Source of the DNA: Halomonas halodenitrificans DSM 735
GTDB taxonomy: Bacteria > Pseudomonadota > Gammaproteobacteria > Pseudomonadales > Halomonadaceae
Length of the DNA: 64,000 bases
NCBI RefSeq assembly: GCF_000620045.1
Contig: NZ_JHVH01000008.1
Location: 62,001-126,000, forward strand
Reading direction: 5' to 3'
The translations under genes were made by a program, and so were the position numbers. Under the pieces are notes generated by a model. The model made no database searches and was not told the origin of the DNA. It worked only from the letters and a program-made list of their open reading frames with translations. Shown here piece by piece: positions 39,389 to 48,155 of this stretch (its first letter is position 1; every line of letters starts with the position of its first letter).

Positions 39389-41308
39389 TTAGGCAATTGA
39401 CGAATGTCTCTCACCGAGTTCTTCATCGAGGCGAGCCATGAGGCTATCGACCGTCATGGTACCCAGATCTTCACCGCTGCGCGTACGCAGGGCAACCGAA
39501 TCGGCTTCGACCTCCTTATCTCCCACCACCAGGAGATAGGGAACTTTCTGCAAGGTATGCTCCCGGATTTTAAAGCCGATCTTCTCATTCCTCAAGTCCG
39601 CCTTGACGCGTAAACCGAATTTCTGCAGCCGACGCTCCAGATTCAGCACGAATTCGCGCTGGGAATCGGTGATATTGAGGATCACCGCCTGCTCGGGGGC
39701 CAGCCACAGCGGCATGGCACCGGCATAGTGCTCGATCAGGATCCCCAGGAAGCGCTCGAAGGAGCCGAGGATGGCGCGATGCAGCATCACCGGCGTCTTG
39801 CGGGCCCCATCCTCATCGACGAACTGGGCGCCCAGGCGTCCCGGCAGATTGAAATCGAGCTGCAGGGTGCCGCACTGCCAGACGCGATTGAGACAGTCGC
39901 GCAGGGAAAACTCGATCTTGGGGCCATAGAAGGCGCCTTCCCCGGGCTGGAGTTCCCACTCGAGTCCGGTCGCATCGAGGGCGGCCTCGAGGCCCGCCTC
40001 GGCACGGTCCCAGAGCTCCGGCTCGCCCATGAAGCCCTCGGGGCGCGTCGAGAGCTTGAGCTCCACGGCATCGAAGCCCAGGTCCCGATAGACCTTGAGG
40101 GTCAAGGCAATAAACGCCTCGGCCTCGGACTGGATCTGCTTTTCCGTACAGAATATATGGGCGTCGTCCTGGGTAAAGCCGCGCACTCGCATCAGGCCAT
40201 GCAGGGAGCCGGAGGGCTCGTTGCGATGGCAGCTGCCGAACTCCGCCAGGCGCAGCGGCAGGTCACGGTAGCTCTTGAGGCCCTGATTGAACACCTCCAC
40301 ATGACACGGGCAGTTCATGGGCTTGATGGCGTAGTCGCGCTTCTCCGACTCGGTGGTGAACATCAGTTCGCTGTAGTGGCCCCAGTGGCCGGACTTCTTC
40401 CACAGCGACAGGTCGACCACCTGAGGCGTCTTGATCTCCTGGTAACCATTCTCGATCTGCACCCGGCGCATATACCGCTCGAGCGCCTGGTACATGGTCC
40501 AGCCGTTGGGGTGCCAGAACACCATTCCCGGCGCCTCCTCCTGGAGGTGGAAGAGGTCCATCTTGCGCGCCAGCTTGCGGTGATCGCGCTTTTCCGCTTC
40601 CTCGAGGCGCTTGAGATAGGCCTTGAGCTGCTTCTTGTCGGGCCAGGCGGTGCCATAGATGCGCGTCAGCATGGGCTGGCTGGCATCGCCACGCCAGTAG
40701 GCGCCGGCCAGCTTGGTCAGCTTGAAGGACTTCAGGTGTCGCGTATTGGGCACATGGGGGCCCCGACACATGTCGACATATTCTTCATGATGGTAGAGAC
40801 GGATCGTCTCGCCCTCGGGGATATCGCGAACGATCTCCTGCTTGTAGGGCTCGTCGCGATGCAGGAAGGTCAGCATCGCCTGGTCGCGATCGGCATACTC
40901 GCGAACCACATCATAGCCCGTGTCGATCAGCGCCTTCATGCGCTTCTCGATGGCCTCCAGGTCCTCGGGGGTCGCCGAACGACCGAAGTCGATATCGTAG
41001 TAGAAGCCATCATCGATGACCGGGCCGATCGCCATCTTGGCATCGGGGTAGAGCTGCTTGACGGCGTGACCGATCAGGTGGGCACAGGAGTGACGAACCA
41101 CCTCGAGACCCTCGGCATCCTTGGCGGTGAGGATCGCCACATTGGCGTCACGATCGATGATATCGGCGGCATCCACCGGCACACCGTCGATCTTGCCGGC
41201 CACACAGGCCTTGGCGAGTCCGGGGCCGATATCTTCGGCCACTTGCATCACGCTCAATGGGGCATCGAAGCGTCTCTGGCTGCCGTCGGGCAGGGTCACG
41301 GTAGGCAT
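39389..41308 (-). CDS. thrS: Threonine-tRNA ligase
   Basis: The 639-residue class II synthetase attaches Thr to tRNA-Thr. Domains in order: TGS-like N1, the editing N2 domain ([16 protein letters not shown]), the catalytic core ([13 protein letters not shown], motif 2 region [31 protein letters not shown] with the zinc Cys) and the C-terminal anticodon domain. Start 41308 (MPTVTLPDG) has AAAGGA eight bases upstream; the frame reading back to 41368 runs through the leader hairpin. It heads the thrS-infC-rpmI-rplT-pheST-ihfA operon. Confidence 0.97.
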   Translation of the reverse strand: MPTVTLPDGSQRRFDAPLSVMQVAEDIGPGLAKACVAGKIDGVPVDAADIIDRDANVAILTAKDAEGLEVVRHSCAHLIGHAVKQLYPDAKMAIGPVIDDGFYYDIDFGRSATPEDLEAIEKRMKALIDTGYDVVREYADRDQAMLTFLHRDEPYKQEIVRDIPEGETIRLYHHEEYVDMCRGPHVPNTRHLKSFKLTKLAGAYWRGDASQPMLTRIYGTAWPDKKQLKAYLKRLEEAEKRDHRKLARKMDLFHLQEEAPGMVFWHPNGWTMYQALERYMRRVQIENGYQEIKTPQVVDLSLWKKSGHWGHYSELMFTTESEKRDYAIKPMNCPCHVEVFNQGLKSYRDLPLRLAEFGSCHRNEPSGSLHGLMRVRGFTQDDAHIFCTEKQIQSEAEAFIALTLKVYRDLGFDAVELKLSTRPEGFMGEPELWDRAEAGLEAALDATGLEWELQPGEGAFYGPKIEFSLRDCLNRVWQCGTLQLDFNLPGRLGAQFVDEDGARKTPVMLHRAILGSFERFLGILIEHYAGAMPLWLAPEQAVILNITDSQREFVLNLERRLQKFGLRVKADLRNEKIGFKIREHTLQKVPYLLVVGDKEVEADSVALRTRSGEDLGTMTVDSLMARLDEELGERHSSIA

Positions 41309-41331
41309 GAAGGGGGTCCTTTCGCGCAGTG

Positions 41332-41352
41332 GTGGCCCATACGAAAGACCAC
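41332..41352 (-). promoter_or_regulatory. thrS leader hairpin mimicking the tRNA-Thr anticodon arm
   Basis: In the mRNA, GUGGUCU pairs with GGGCCAC (two G.U pairs) and presents a 7-base loop UUCGUAU. The loop holds U33, anticodon CGU and A37 at tRNA positions. It ends 23 bases before the thrS start and just upstream of AAAGGA. E. coli ThrRS represses its own mRNA by binding such a CGU loop. Confidence 0.65.
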
Positions 41353-41510
41353 GTGTCGCAGTGAACAAGAGAATGGAGGCGTGCCGTCAACCGGAGCCCG
41401 GCCATCGCCGTAATAAATCGAGATAAAGGCGAGACGGTGCCGAGCCGTGCCGGAAGACGCGACGCAATACGATAGCAAAGCCACAGGCCCGATGCCAGAT
41501 GATACACGCA

Positions 41511-41536
41511 ACAGGGGCGCCCGAAGGCGCCCCTGT
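41511..41536 (-). terminator. Terminator hairpin after the OmpA-like gene
   Basis: An 11-bp stem ACAGGGGCGCC / GGCGCCCCTGT is closed on the minus strand by a TTCG tetraloop, 41 bp after the gene's stop codon. The T-tract is poor (TTGCGTGT). Confidence 0.65.
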
Positions 41537-41576
41537 CAATGAGCCCGGAAGGCTCGCGGTGATCATCAGCCCTGGA

Positions 41577-42230
41577 TTACTGGCTCATGATCTCCACACG
41601 ACGGTTCATGGAACGGCCGGCGTCGGTTTCGTTGGTCGCCACCGGACGCTCTTCACCGTAACCCACGGTGTTCATGCGGTTACCGGCAACGCCTTCGCTC
41701 ATCAGGTAGCTGCGAACGGAGTCGGCGCGGTCCTGGGAGAGACCCAGGTTGTACTCGTTGCTACCCACGGCATCGGTATGACCGGCGATGGTCACGCGAA
41801 CCTCGGGGTTGTTGTTGAGCGTGCTAGCCACCTGGTTCAGCTCGGAAGCGGCACCCGGACGCAGCTCGGCAGAGTCGAACGCGAAGGTAACATCGCTTTG
41901 CAGGGTTACCGGCTCGAAGGCGGGCTCGGGCTCGGGCTCCGGCATCGGCGCGGGCTCGGCCACCGGCTCCGGGGTATCGGCACACAGCGCGGCACCGAGT
42001 GCAGCACCGGCAGTACCACCCAGCGCCGCACCAGTGTCCTCATCGGACTCACTGCTGCTGGCGTAGCCGATACCGCCACCGATCACGCCGCCGGCCAGGC
42101 CACATACCATCGGATGCTGGTACCAGGGCTTGTCGACGGAGGACGTGGTGTTGGTGTTAGATGTGGCGCAGCCTGAGAGGCCGACCACCAGAGCAGAACC
42201 GAGCAGCAAGCCAGTCGTGGACTTCTTCAT
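41577..42230 (-). CDS. OmpA-domain lipoprotein with glycine-zipper segment
   Basis: A 217-residue lipoprotein. The signal peptide ends in the lipobox LSGC (Cys21). A glycine-rich segment (GLAGGVIGGGIGYA and GAALGGTAGAALGAAL) and a Pro/Glu spacer precede the OmpA C-terminal domain, which binds peptidoglycan: VTIAGHTDAVGSNEYNLGLSQDRADSV with the conserved Asp and Arg. It is likely an outer-membrane lipoprotein anchored to the cell wall. Start 42230 has AAGGAG seven bases upstream. The 262 bp above it should carry its promoter; no clear boxes were read. Confidence 0.9.
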   Translation of the reverse strand: MKKSTTGLLLGSALVVGLSGCATSNTNTTSSVDKPWYQHPMVCGLAGGVIGGGIGYASSSESDEDTGAALGGTAGAALGAALCADTPEPVAEPAPMPEPEPEPAFEPVTLQSDVTFAFDSAELRPGAASELNQVASTLNNNPEVRVTIAGHTDAVGSNEYNLGLSQDRADSVRSYLMSEGVAGNRMNTVGYGEERPVATNETDAGRSMNRRVEIMSQ

Positions 42231-42492
42231 GTGAAACTCCTTCTCTTTTCTTTTATCGCTCCAGGGTAGGCAAACGCTTGCCGCCTTCCCAGATGATCCC
42301 GACGATCGGATGTTGCAATCTATGTTGCTTCATCCATAACGTGACCCGGCATCCCAAGGGAGAAGTTACCGGCCACGACACGCTGCCAAGCTTGAAGTAA
42401 CTCGGCAGATCTTTCAATCGTCTATGACGAGACTAGCAGAAAAATGCCCAAATCGCACAGTGTTCGATAAAGCACTCGTTCGAGCACAAGCC

Positions 42493-42960
42493 TCAGTGCA
42501 GACTCGCCGGCCAGTCACGCTTGAACTGCAAGGCGGCGCGCGCCGCCTCGAGAATGCTCTCACGGTACTCTTCCTCGACGGCGAAGCGCTCCTTGTCCTC
42601 CTTGAAGCGCTCCTTGGAGCTCAGGTCGTGGCGCGCCTGGTGGGTATGCAGGTGACGCGTTCGCTCATGGACCTCGCCGAAGGGACGGAAACTGTCGCGC
42701 TCCATCAGGCGCGAATCGAGGATCTCGAGCAGCACCTTGCAGCGCCACGCCCCCTCGGTAATGTCGACCTGCTCCTGGAGCAGCGCCGAGGCCACCAGCT
42801 CCAGGTTTTCCAGGCACTTTTCGTGGGCTCGCCGTAATTCATCCTGCTGGCTGGCCTGGCGCCGGCGGACTTCACGCCACAGGGTGAAGGCATAGGCGCC
42901 GAGGCCGGCGATAATTACCAGGGCCAGGCCGGCAAGCATCAAGGCAGTCGTGGAATTCAT
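42493..42960 (-). CDS. DUF2489-family membrane-anchored protein
   Basis: A 155-residue protein with a single N-terminal helix (LMLAGLALVIIAGLGAYAF) followed by a highly charged cytoplasmic domain. The domain contains CLENLELVASALLQEQVDIT and RTRHLHTHQARHDLS, the DUF2489 pattern known in Pseudomonas and related genera. Function is unknown. ATG 42960 (MNSTTALM) is the family-like start, with only a weak GGGG upstream. It lies 126 bp downstream of cyoE, in the place that a Sco1 gene often fills in related oxidase clusters. Confidence 0.75.
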   Translation of the reverse strand: MNSTTALMLAGLALVIIAGLGAYAFTLWREVRRRQASQQDELRRAHEKCLENLELVASALLQEQVDITEGAWRCKVLLEILDSRLMERDSFRPFGEVHERTRHLHTHQARHDLSSKERFKEDKERFAVEEEYRESILEAARAALQFKRDWPASLH

Positions 42961-43086
42961 CGGAAGACCCCGTGGCATCACAGAACATGGACCTGGGATT
43001 CTACCCCCTTGCCGGCCACGACCCAATGCTACGCCGCCGAAGCGAGTGGCCCACGCCCCCTGCTCAGCCTCACGGCACGCCGCCAA

Positions 43087-44040
43087 TCACTGGATGGCCG
43101 GCGCCAGCCACAGCGCCCAGGCCTGGGCATAGTGGTCCAGCAGCAGCACCCCGAAAAGCCCCAGGATGTAGCGAATCGAGAACCAGAAGGCGGCCAGGGG
43201 AGCCTTGGGATCCCGACCCCGCCAGACTCGGTAGTTCCAGAACATGAAGCGCGCATTGAGCGCCATCACGCCAACCAGATAGACCGCACCACTCATGCCG
43301 ATCACGAAGGGCAACAGGGTCACCGCTACGGTCAACCAGCCGTAGAGCCACACCTGCAGGCGCGTAAAGGCTTCACCATGGGTCACCGGGAGCATCGGTA
43401 CACCGGCACGGGCATATTCGTCGCGCTTGTGCAGCGCCAGCGCCCAGAAATGCGGCGGCGTCCAGGCGAAGATGATCAGTACCAGCAGCAGTGGCTCGGC
43501 CCCTACCTGACCGGTCACTGCGGTCCAGCCCAGTAGCGGCGGAGCGGCGCCCGCCACTCCCCCGATCACGATGTTCTGGGGAGTCGCGTGCTTGAGAAAG
43601 GCCGTATAGACCAGCGCATAACCGAGCAACGACCCCAGGGTCAGCCAGGCCGTCAGCGCATTGACCTGCCACACCAGCAGCCCCAGCCCCGCCAGCGACA
43701 GCAGGGTGGCCCAGCCCAGTGCGATACCGCCCGGCATGCGTCGAGAGGCGAGCGGGCGCCGCGAGGTGCGCACCATCATGGCATCCAGGCGCCGGTCCAC
43801 CACATGGTTGAAGGCCGCCGCCCCGCAGGCGGTCAGGCCGATACCGGCCAGCCCGAAGACGATTACCCCGGGCGACGGCAGTACCGGCTGTGCCAGCGCC
43901 ATGCCCACCAGGGCACAGACCAGCATCACCACCACCACCCGCGGCTTGCACAGGGTGACCAGGTCCCGCCACCCCCAGCGACCCAGCGAGGAGGAAGAAA
44001 GCGCGGTGACGCGAAATTCGGTTGTCAGTGAATCAGACAT
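43087..44040 (-). CDS. cyoE: Protoheme IX farnesyltransferase
   Basis: A 317-residue UbiA-family membrane protein that converts heme b to heme O, the first step toward heme A for the aa3 oxidase. The first aspartate motif NHVVDRRLDAMM and the HKRDEYARAGVPMLP loop are intact, and about nine helices are present. AAGGAG is seven bases upstream. Its start overlaps the ctaA end by 8 bp, so the heme O and heme A synthases are translated together. Confidence 0.95.
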   Translation of the reverse strand: MSDSLTTEFRVTALSSSSLGRWGWRDLVTLCKPRVVVVMLVCALVGMALAQPVLPSPGVIVFGLAGIGLTACGAAAFNHVVDRRLDAMMVRTSRRPLASRRMPGGIALGWATLLSLAGLGLLVWQVNALTAWLTLGSLLGYALVYTAFLKHATPQNIVIGGVAGAAPPLLGWTAVTGQVGAEPLLLVLIIFAWTPPHFWALALHKRDEYARAGVPMLPVTHGEAFTRLQVWLYGWLTVAVTLLPFVIGMSGAVYLVGVMALNARFMFWNYRVWRGRDPKAPLAAFWFSIRYILGLFGVLLLDHYAQAWALWLAPAIQ

Positions 44041-45100
44041 GGACCCACTCCTTCTTCTGTCGGGATGATTGACAAGAGGTGGTAGAAGCCGGCGCCAGGC
44101 AACGCCATCGCCAGGCGGCCAGCGCCAGACTCAGGGCCAGCGCCACGGCACCCGCGGTATGCAGCAGCGCCAGCCATAGCGGCAGCCACAGCAACACATT
44201 GGCGATTCCCAGCAGGAACTGCACGATGTAGGCACTCCCCAGACCCGCCAACCAGGGCCGCATCGCCGGCTCACGCCAGGCATGCAGCACCAGTGCCATC
44301 AGTGCCATCCCCAGCGCCAGCGCCCCCAGGCGATGCCCCACCTGAATGGCACTACGCGCCTCGGCATGCAGCTGGCCATGCAGGTAATTGGGGCCCACAC
44401 CCTGGGAGAGATGAAAGCCCTCGCTCCAGTCCATGGCCGGCCACCACGCGCCGTTGCAGGTGGGAAAGCCCTGGCAGGCGATGCCGGCGTAGTTGCTCGA
44501 CACCCAACCGCCCAGTGCCAGCTGGGCCACCAGCAGCATCGCGGCGATACCCCATAACGGCGTCAGGCGGCAACGCGGCGACGCCACGCCACCCGGCGCC
44601 AGGTGGCCGTTCGCGCAGCGGCGCAGGCGTAGATGCAGCCACAGGAATACCAGCATCACGCTGAATCCGCCCAGCAGATGCAGCGTCACTACCTGGGGCC
44701 ACAGCTTGAGCGTGACGGTGAAGGCGCCAAATGCTCCCTGCAGCATGATCAATCCCAGAAGCGCCAGGGAGAGACGCCAGGGATAGTCGGCCCGGCGGCG
44801 CAGCGGCCAGCCCAGCAACACCAGGGCGATCACCAGCAACCCCAGGGCGGAGGCCACATAGCGATGGACCATCTCCATCCAGGCCTTGGCGCTCACCAGC
44901 GGCGATGCCGGGCTATGCGCCAGGGCCCGCCCCTCATCGGGCACCACCAGGGCGCCGTAGCAACCCGGCCAGTCCGGACACCCCAGCCCGGCATCCACCA
45001 GGCGCGTCCAGGCGCCCAGCAGAATCACCCCCATCGTGAACACAACGCCCGCCAGGCCGAGGCCCTTGAGCAGGGTCAATCGCCGCTGTGCCGCCTGCAT
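44033..45100 (-). CDS. ctaA: Heme A synthase
   Basis: A 355-residue eight-helix membrane enzyme of the CtaA/Cox15 family that oxidises the heme O methyl group to give heme A. It has the paired cysteine loops GCPDWPGCYG and ACQGFPTCNG, plus the conserved histidines HRYV, HLLGG, HRLGA and HTAG. Start 45100 (MQAAQRRL) has GGAGG eight bases upstream. It is co-transcribed with cyoE downstream and the small SURF1-linked gene upstream. Confidence 0.94.
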   Translation of the reverse strand: MQAAQRRLTLLKGLGLAGVVFTMGVILLGAWTRLVDAGLGCPDWPGCYGALVVPDEGRALAHSPASPLVSAKAWMEMVHRYVASALGLLVIALVLLGWPLRRRADYPWRLSLALLGLIMLQGAFGAFTVTLKLWPQVVTLHLLGGFSVMLVFLWLHLRLRRCANGHLAPGGVASPRCRLTPLWGIAAMLLVAQLALGGWVSSNYAGIACQGFPTCNGAWWPAMDWSEGFHLSQGVGPNYLHGQLHAEARSAIQVGHRLGALALGMALMALVLHAWREPAMRPWLAGLGSAYIVQFLLGIANVLLWLPLWLALLHTAGAVALALSLALAAWRWRCLAPASTTSCQSSRQKKEWVHV

Positions 45101-45152
45101 CGCCCCACCTCCCTTCGCATCCAAGCTTCACCTACGCGCTTCGCGCACGCGC

Positions 45153-45704
45153 CTAATGCCCCGCCAATTCCTGGCCGGCCCGCCAGGGCGCCTCCGGGTT
45201 CATGCGCAGCAGGCGCCCCAGGTCTTCCTTCACCGCATAGGGATCCACTCCGGGCGCATAGCCAAGCACCACCCGTCCTCGAGGGTCGATCACCCATAAC
45301 CGTCCAGGCTTCAGCCAGGCCGGGCGCCGGGCCCACCGGGTGACCACCGCACCGGGCAGGGCCTCGGCGGTGCCGCCCACACGAAGCCGGCTGACCCTGG
45401 GTGCCTCGCTGCCCAGGGCCCGATGCAGCCGCCACCATTGATTACTGAGCGCGTCACAGCGCGCGGCGCAGTCGAATGCCAGCACCCAATCTCCGGACAC
45501 TTCCGGCGCCACTGGCAGGCTCAGCGGCCACTCGGTCAGCACCGGCACCCCCGGGGCGAGCTCCCCGTGAGCCGTACGCCCCTCGGGGATACCCACCCGC
45601 CCCAGGGCCATCACCGTGGCCACCAGCACCGGCAGCGAGAGAAACAGCAGCAGGGCCGACAGCTTGAGCCGGCCATGACGTGCGGCGTGGACGCTTGTCA
45701 TCAT
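45153..45704 (-). CDS. Membrane-anchored protein of the oxidase assembly cluster
   Basis: A 183-residue protein with one N-terminal helix (SALLLFLSLPVLVATVMAL) and a periplasmic domain. The domain has a thioredoxin-like or Sco-like flavour (WVLAFDCAARCDALSNQWW, then PGRLWVIDPRGRVVLGY) with an unusual CAARC. The same slot between SURF1 and ctaA holds a conserved unknown gene in Pseudomonas. It may help mature CuA or heme centres, but this is not shown. The ATG at 45704 overlaps the surf1 stop (ATGA). Confidence 0.7.
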   Translation of the reverse strand: MMTSVHAARHGRLKLSALLLFLSLPVLVATVMALGRVGIPEGRTAHGELAPGVPVLTEWPLSLPVAPEVSGDWVLAFDCAARCDALSNQWWRLHRALGSEAPRVSRLRVGGTAEALPGAVVTRWARRPAWLKPGRLWVIDPRGRVVLGYAPGVDPYAVKEDLGRLLRMNPEAPWRAGQELAGH

Positions 45705-46435
45705 GGGCCCTCCCCGGGCGAGTCATCGGCATGAGTCGGGTGGCGATACCGGCGCCGGCCCCCGATGACCATCACCACCAGCGCCGCCAGTGCCAGCCCC
45801 CACCACTGAACCGCATAGCCGAGGTGGCGGCTGGGCGGCATGACACTGGGAGACCACCAGCCGGGCAGGACCCCGGGGCCGCTCTCGAGATGCAGCCAAC
45901 CGGCGTGGGCGAAATCGAGGTCCCAGGCATCCAGCTGGATACGCTGCAGCCGCGCGCCCTCCCGGTTGGGGCCGAACAGCGGTGCCCCCTCGCCTGCCCG
46001 CTGCCAGCGACCACGCAGCGTGACCCGGCCCCGGGGCGTGGCCACGCTGGGGTCGGCCCGGCTCGTGCCGGTCTCCAGGAATCCGCGCTGCACCAGCCAT
46101 AGCCGGCCATCATCGCCGCGCAGCGGCGTCAGGGGCGCCACGCCCAGCCGCCCCTCATGGGTGCGGTTATCGAGAAACAGGGTCTCGTCGGCCAGATACT
46201 CGCCGGTCAATGTCAGGTGGCTGCCCTCCGGGGGTAACTGCCGAGGCGCGGTAAGCGCAGGGGCCGCTTCCAGCCGCGCCAGATAGGCACGCTTGTCCGC
46301 ACCGCGCTCCCACTGCCAGAGGCCCAGTACCAGCCCCAGCGCCACCACCACCGACCAGAGCGCCCACCACAGGCGTTGCCGGCACCGTCCACGGCGGGCA
46401 TGCTGGGTAACATCAACGTCCAAGGAGTGTTCCAT
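45701..46435 (-). CDS. SURF1-family oxidase assembly protein
   Basis: A 244-residue protein with a helix at each end: LWWALWSVVVALGLVLGLWQW and the closing AVQWWGLALAALVVMVIG. The SURF1 motifs GEYL, FLDNRTHEGRLG and LVQRGFLE are visible. SURF1 helps insert heme A into cytochrome c oxidase subunit I. The ATG at 46435 has only AGGA 12 bases away; it shares two bases with the ATG of the divergent DUF2909 gene. A TTG four codons on is an alternative start. Confidence 0.85.
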   Translation of the reverse strand: MEHSLDVDVTQHARRGRCRQRLWWALWSVVVALGLVLGLWQWERGADKRAYLARLEAAPALTAPRQLPPEGSHLTLTGEYLADETLFLDNRTHEGRLGVAPLTPLRGDDGRLWLVQRGFLETGTSRADPSVATPRGRVTLRGRWQRAGEGAPLFGPNREGARLQRIQLDAWDLDFAHAGWLHLESGPGVLPGWWSPSVMPPSRHLGYAVQWWGLALAALVVMVIGGRRRYRHPTHADDSPGEGP

Positions 46436-46625
46436 GCTGCTCAAGGTCCTGATTGCCCTGGTATTCCTGGCCATGCTGGCGAGCCTGGCCGCCGGTGCCG
46501 GCTTCCTGCTCCGCGACGATGCCGCCTCGCGGCGCCTGCTGATCTCTCTCAAGCTGCGGGTGGTACTGGCCGCCACCCTGCTGGCCCTGCTCTTCTATGG
46601 CTTCTATGCCGGCACCCTCGCCTGA
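46434..46625 (+). CDS. DUF2909-family twin-helix membrane protein
   Basis: A 63-residue protein made of two helices (LLKVLIALVFLAMLASLAAGAGFLL and LRVVLAATLLALLFYGFYAGTLA) joined by a charged loop DDAASRRLLISLK. AAGGAG lies six bases before ATG 46434, inside the surf1 coding region. It is encoded opposite the cox genes, between ctaE and surf1, as a small gene is in Pseudomonas. Function is unknown. Its ATG overlaps that of surf1 within CATG. Confidence 0.78.
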   Translation: MLLKVLIALVFLAMLASLAAGAGFLLRDDAASRRLLISLKLRVVLAATLLALLFYGFYAGTLA

Positions 46626-46671
46626 GCCCCGCGCCGCCTCAAGAGCCCCGCAGGCCTCGGAAGACATAAGC

Positions 46672-47529
46672 TCAGAAGACATAGACGAAAAGAAAGAGCC
46701 CGACCCACACCACATCCACGAAATGCCAGTACCAGCAGGCCGCCTCGAAGCCAAAGTGGTCCTGGGCGGCGAAGTGGCCGCGCAGGATACGCAGCAGCAT
46801 CACCGTCAGGATGGTGGCCCCGACAATCACGTGGGCTCCGTGGAAGCCGGTGAGCAGGAAGAAGGTCGAGCCATAGATCCCCGCCTCGAGAGTCAGGCCG
46901 TAATGATGGTAGGCCTCGTAATACTCCACGCCCTGAAGGGCGATAAAGGTGAACCCCATCAGCACGGTGACCAGCAGCCAGTTGCGCGTGGTCTGGCGCA
47001 GACCTTCCTTGAGGCCCTCGTGGGCCACGGTCAGCGTGATGCTGGAGCCCACCAGGAGCAGGGTGTTGGCCAGGGGCAACTGCCAGGGGCTCAGCACCTC
47101 ACGGGCCCCCGACACGTCGCCCGGGGGGTCCAACAGCGGCCAGCTGGCGGTAAAGTCCGGCCACAGCAGGGCCGCCACCCCCTTGGCCCCCTCGCCGTCC
47201 AGCCAGGGCAGCGCGAAGGTGCGCACATAGAAGAGCGCGCCGAAGAAGGCCCCGAAGAACATCACCTCGGAGAAGATGAACCAGGCCATGCCCTGGCGGA
47301 AGGAGCGATCCATCTGGGCATCATAGAGGCCGCTGCGTGACTCCTTGATCACGTCGCGAAACCATAGCCCCATCACGGTCAGTAACGCCACGAACCCCGC
47401 CGCCATCATCAGGCCATTCAGCCCATGCACCAGGATCATCCCGAATCCGACCAACATCGTGCCCAATGCCAGGGAGCCCAGGATCGGCCACTTGCTGGTT
47501 GCGGGAACGTAATAGCTGCCACCACTCAT
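46672..47529 (-). CDS. ctaE: Cytochrome c oxidase subunit III
   Basis: A 285-residue seven-helix subunit without redox centres. It has FIFSEVMFFGAFFGALFY, LLLVGSSITLTVAHEGL, GFHGAHVIVGA and the closing YWHFVDVVWVGLFLFVYVF, all typical of the aa3 family. It starts by ATGA overlap with the ctaG stop (GGAGG eight bases before), so both are coupled. It stabilises subunit I and supports proton uptake. Confidence 0.96.
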   Translation of the reverse strand: MSGGSYYVPATSKWPILGSLALGTMLVGFGMILVHGLNGLMMAAGFVALLTVMGLWFRDVIKESRSGLYDAQMDRSFRQGMAWFIFSEVMFFGAFFGALFYVRTFALPWLDGEGAKGVAALLWPDFTASWPLLDPPGDVSGAREVLSPWQLPLANTLLLVGSSITLTVAHEGLKEGLRQTTRNWLLVTVLMGFTFIALQGVEYYEAYHHYGLTLEAGIYGSTFFLLTGFHGAHVIVGATILTVMLLRILRGHFAAQDHFGFEAACWYWHFVDVVWVGLFLFVYVF

Positions 47530-48125
47530 GCCTCACCTCCTTTATCGCTGCTCGCGCGTGCCTGAAGCGCGGGCTCATCCCGAGCGATCGGATACAGGGT
47601 ATAGACCAGGGTTACGGTGCTGACATCGGCCGGCAGGTCCCGGGTCAGCTGGAAAATCAGGGGAAACTCGACCCGCTCCCCCGCCTGCAGATGCTGTTCC
47701 TGGAAGCAGAAGCAGGCCAGCTTGCGTAGATACAGGTTGGCGCGCGCCGGCGTCACGCTGGGAACGGCCCGCCCTCGAATGGCGGTGTCCGCCGTATTAT
47801 GGAAGGCGAAACCCACCTCGGCGCTCTGCCCGGGGTGAACGCGGATCTGGCGTGTCTCCACCTCGAGGTTCCATGGCAGGCCGGCACTGGTGCGCGTCAC
47901 GAACTGCACGCTAACGGCACGCGACTGATCCACCTCCTCGGCGACCAGCGGCTGGCCCTGGGTGTCCACCTTGCCGTTGAGCCCGGTCACCTCGCAGAAG
48001 ACGTCGTAGAGCGGCACCAGGGCGAAGGCGAAGGCAAACATGCCGGCCAGGGCGAAGAGGGTCCGGGTCACCGTTCGCCGAACGCCGCTCGCTCTCTGGG
48101 TCTGCGTGTGCTGATGCTTGTTCAT
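47526..48125 (-). CDS. ctaG: Cytochrome c oxidase assembly protein CtaG/Cox11
   Basis: A 199-residue copper chaperone that delivers Cu to the CuB site of subunit I. One N-terminal helix (LFALAGMFAFAFALVPLYDVFCEVTGLNGK) precedes an immunoglobulin-like periplasmic domain with the copper motif CFCF (KLACFCFQEQ). ATG 48125 has GGGGAG seven to eight bases upstream; two GTGs just before it are alternatives. It sits between ctaD and ctaE, as in Pseudomonas. Confidence 0.94.
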   Translation of the reverse strand: MNKHQHTQTQRASGVRRTVTRTLFALAGMFAFAFALVPLYDVFCEVTGLNGKVDTQGQPLVAEEVDQSRAVSVQFVTRTSAGLPWNLEVETRQIRVHPGQSAEVGFAFHNTADTAIRGRAVPSVTPARANLYLRKLACFCFQEQHLQAGERVEFPLIFQLTRDLPADVSTVTLVYTLYPIARDEPALQARASSDKGGEA

Positions 48126-48155
48126 CACCACTCTCCCCGGGTCGACAGGCGACCC

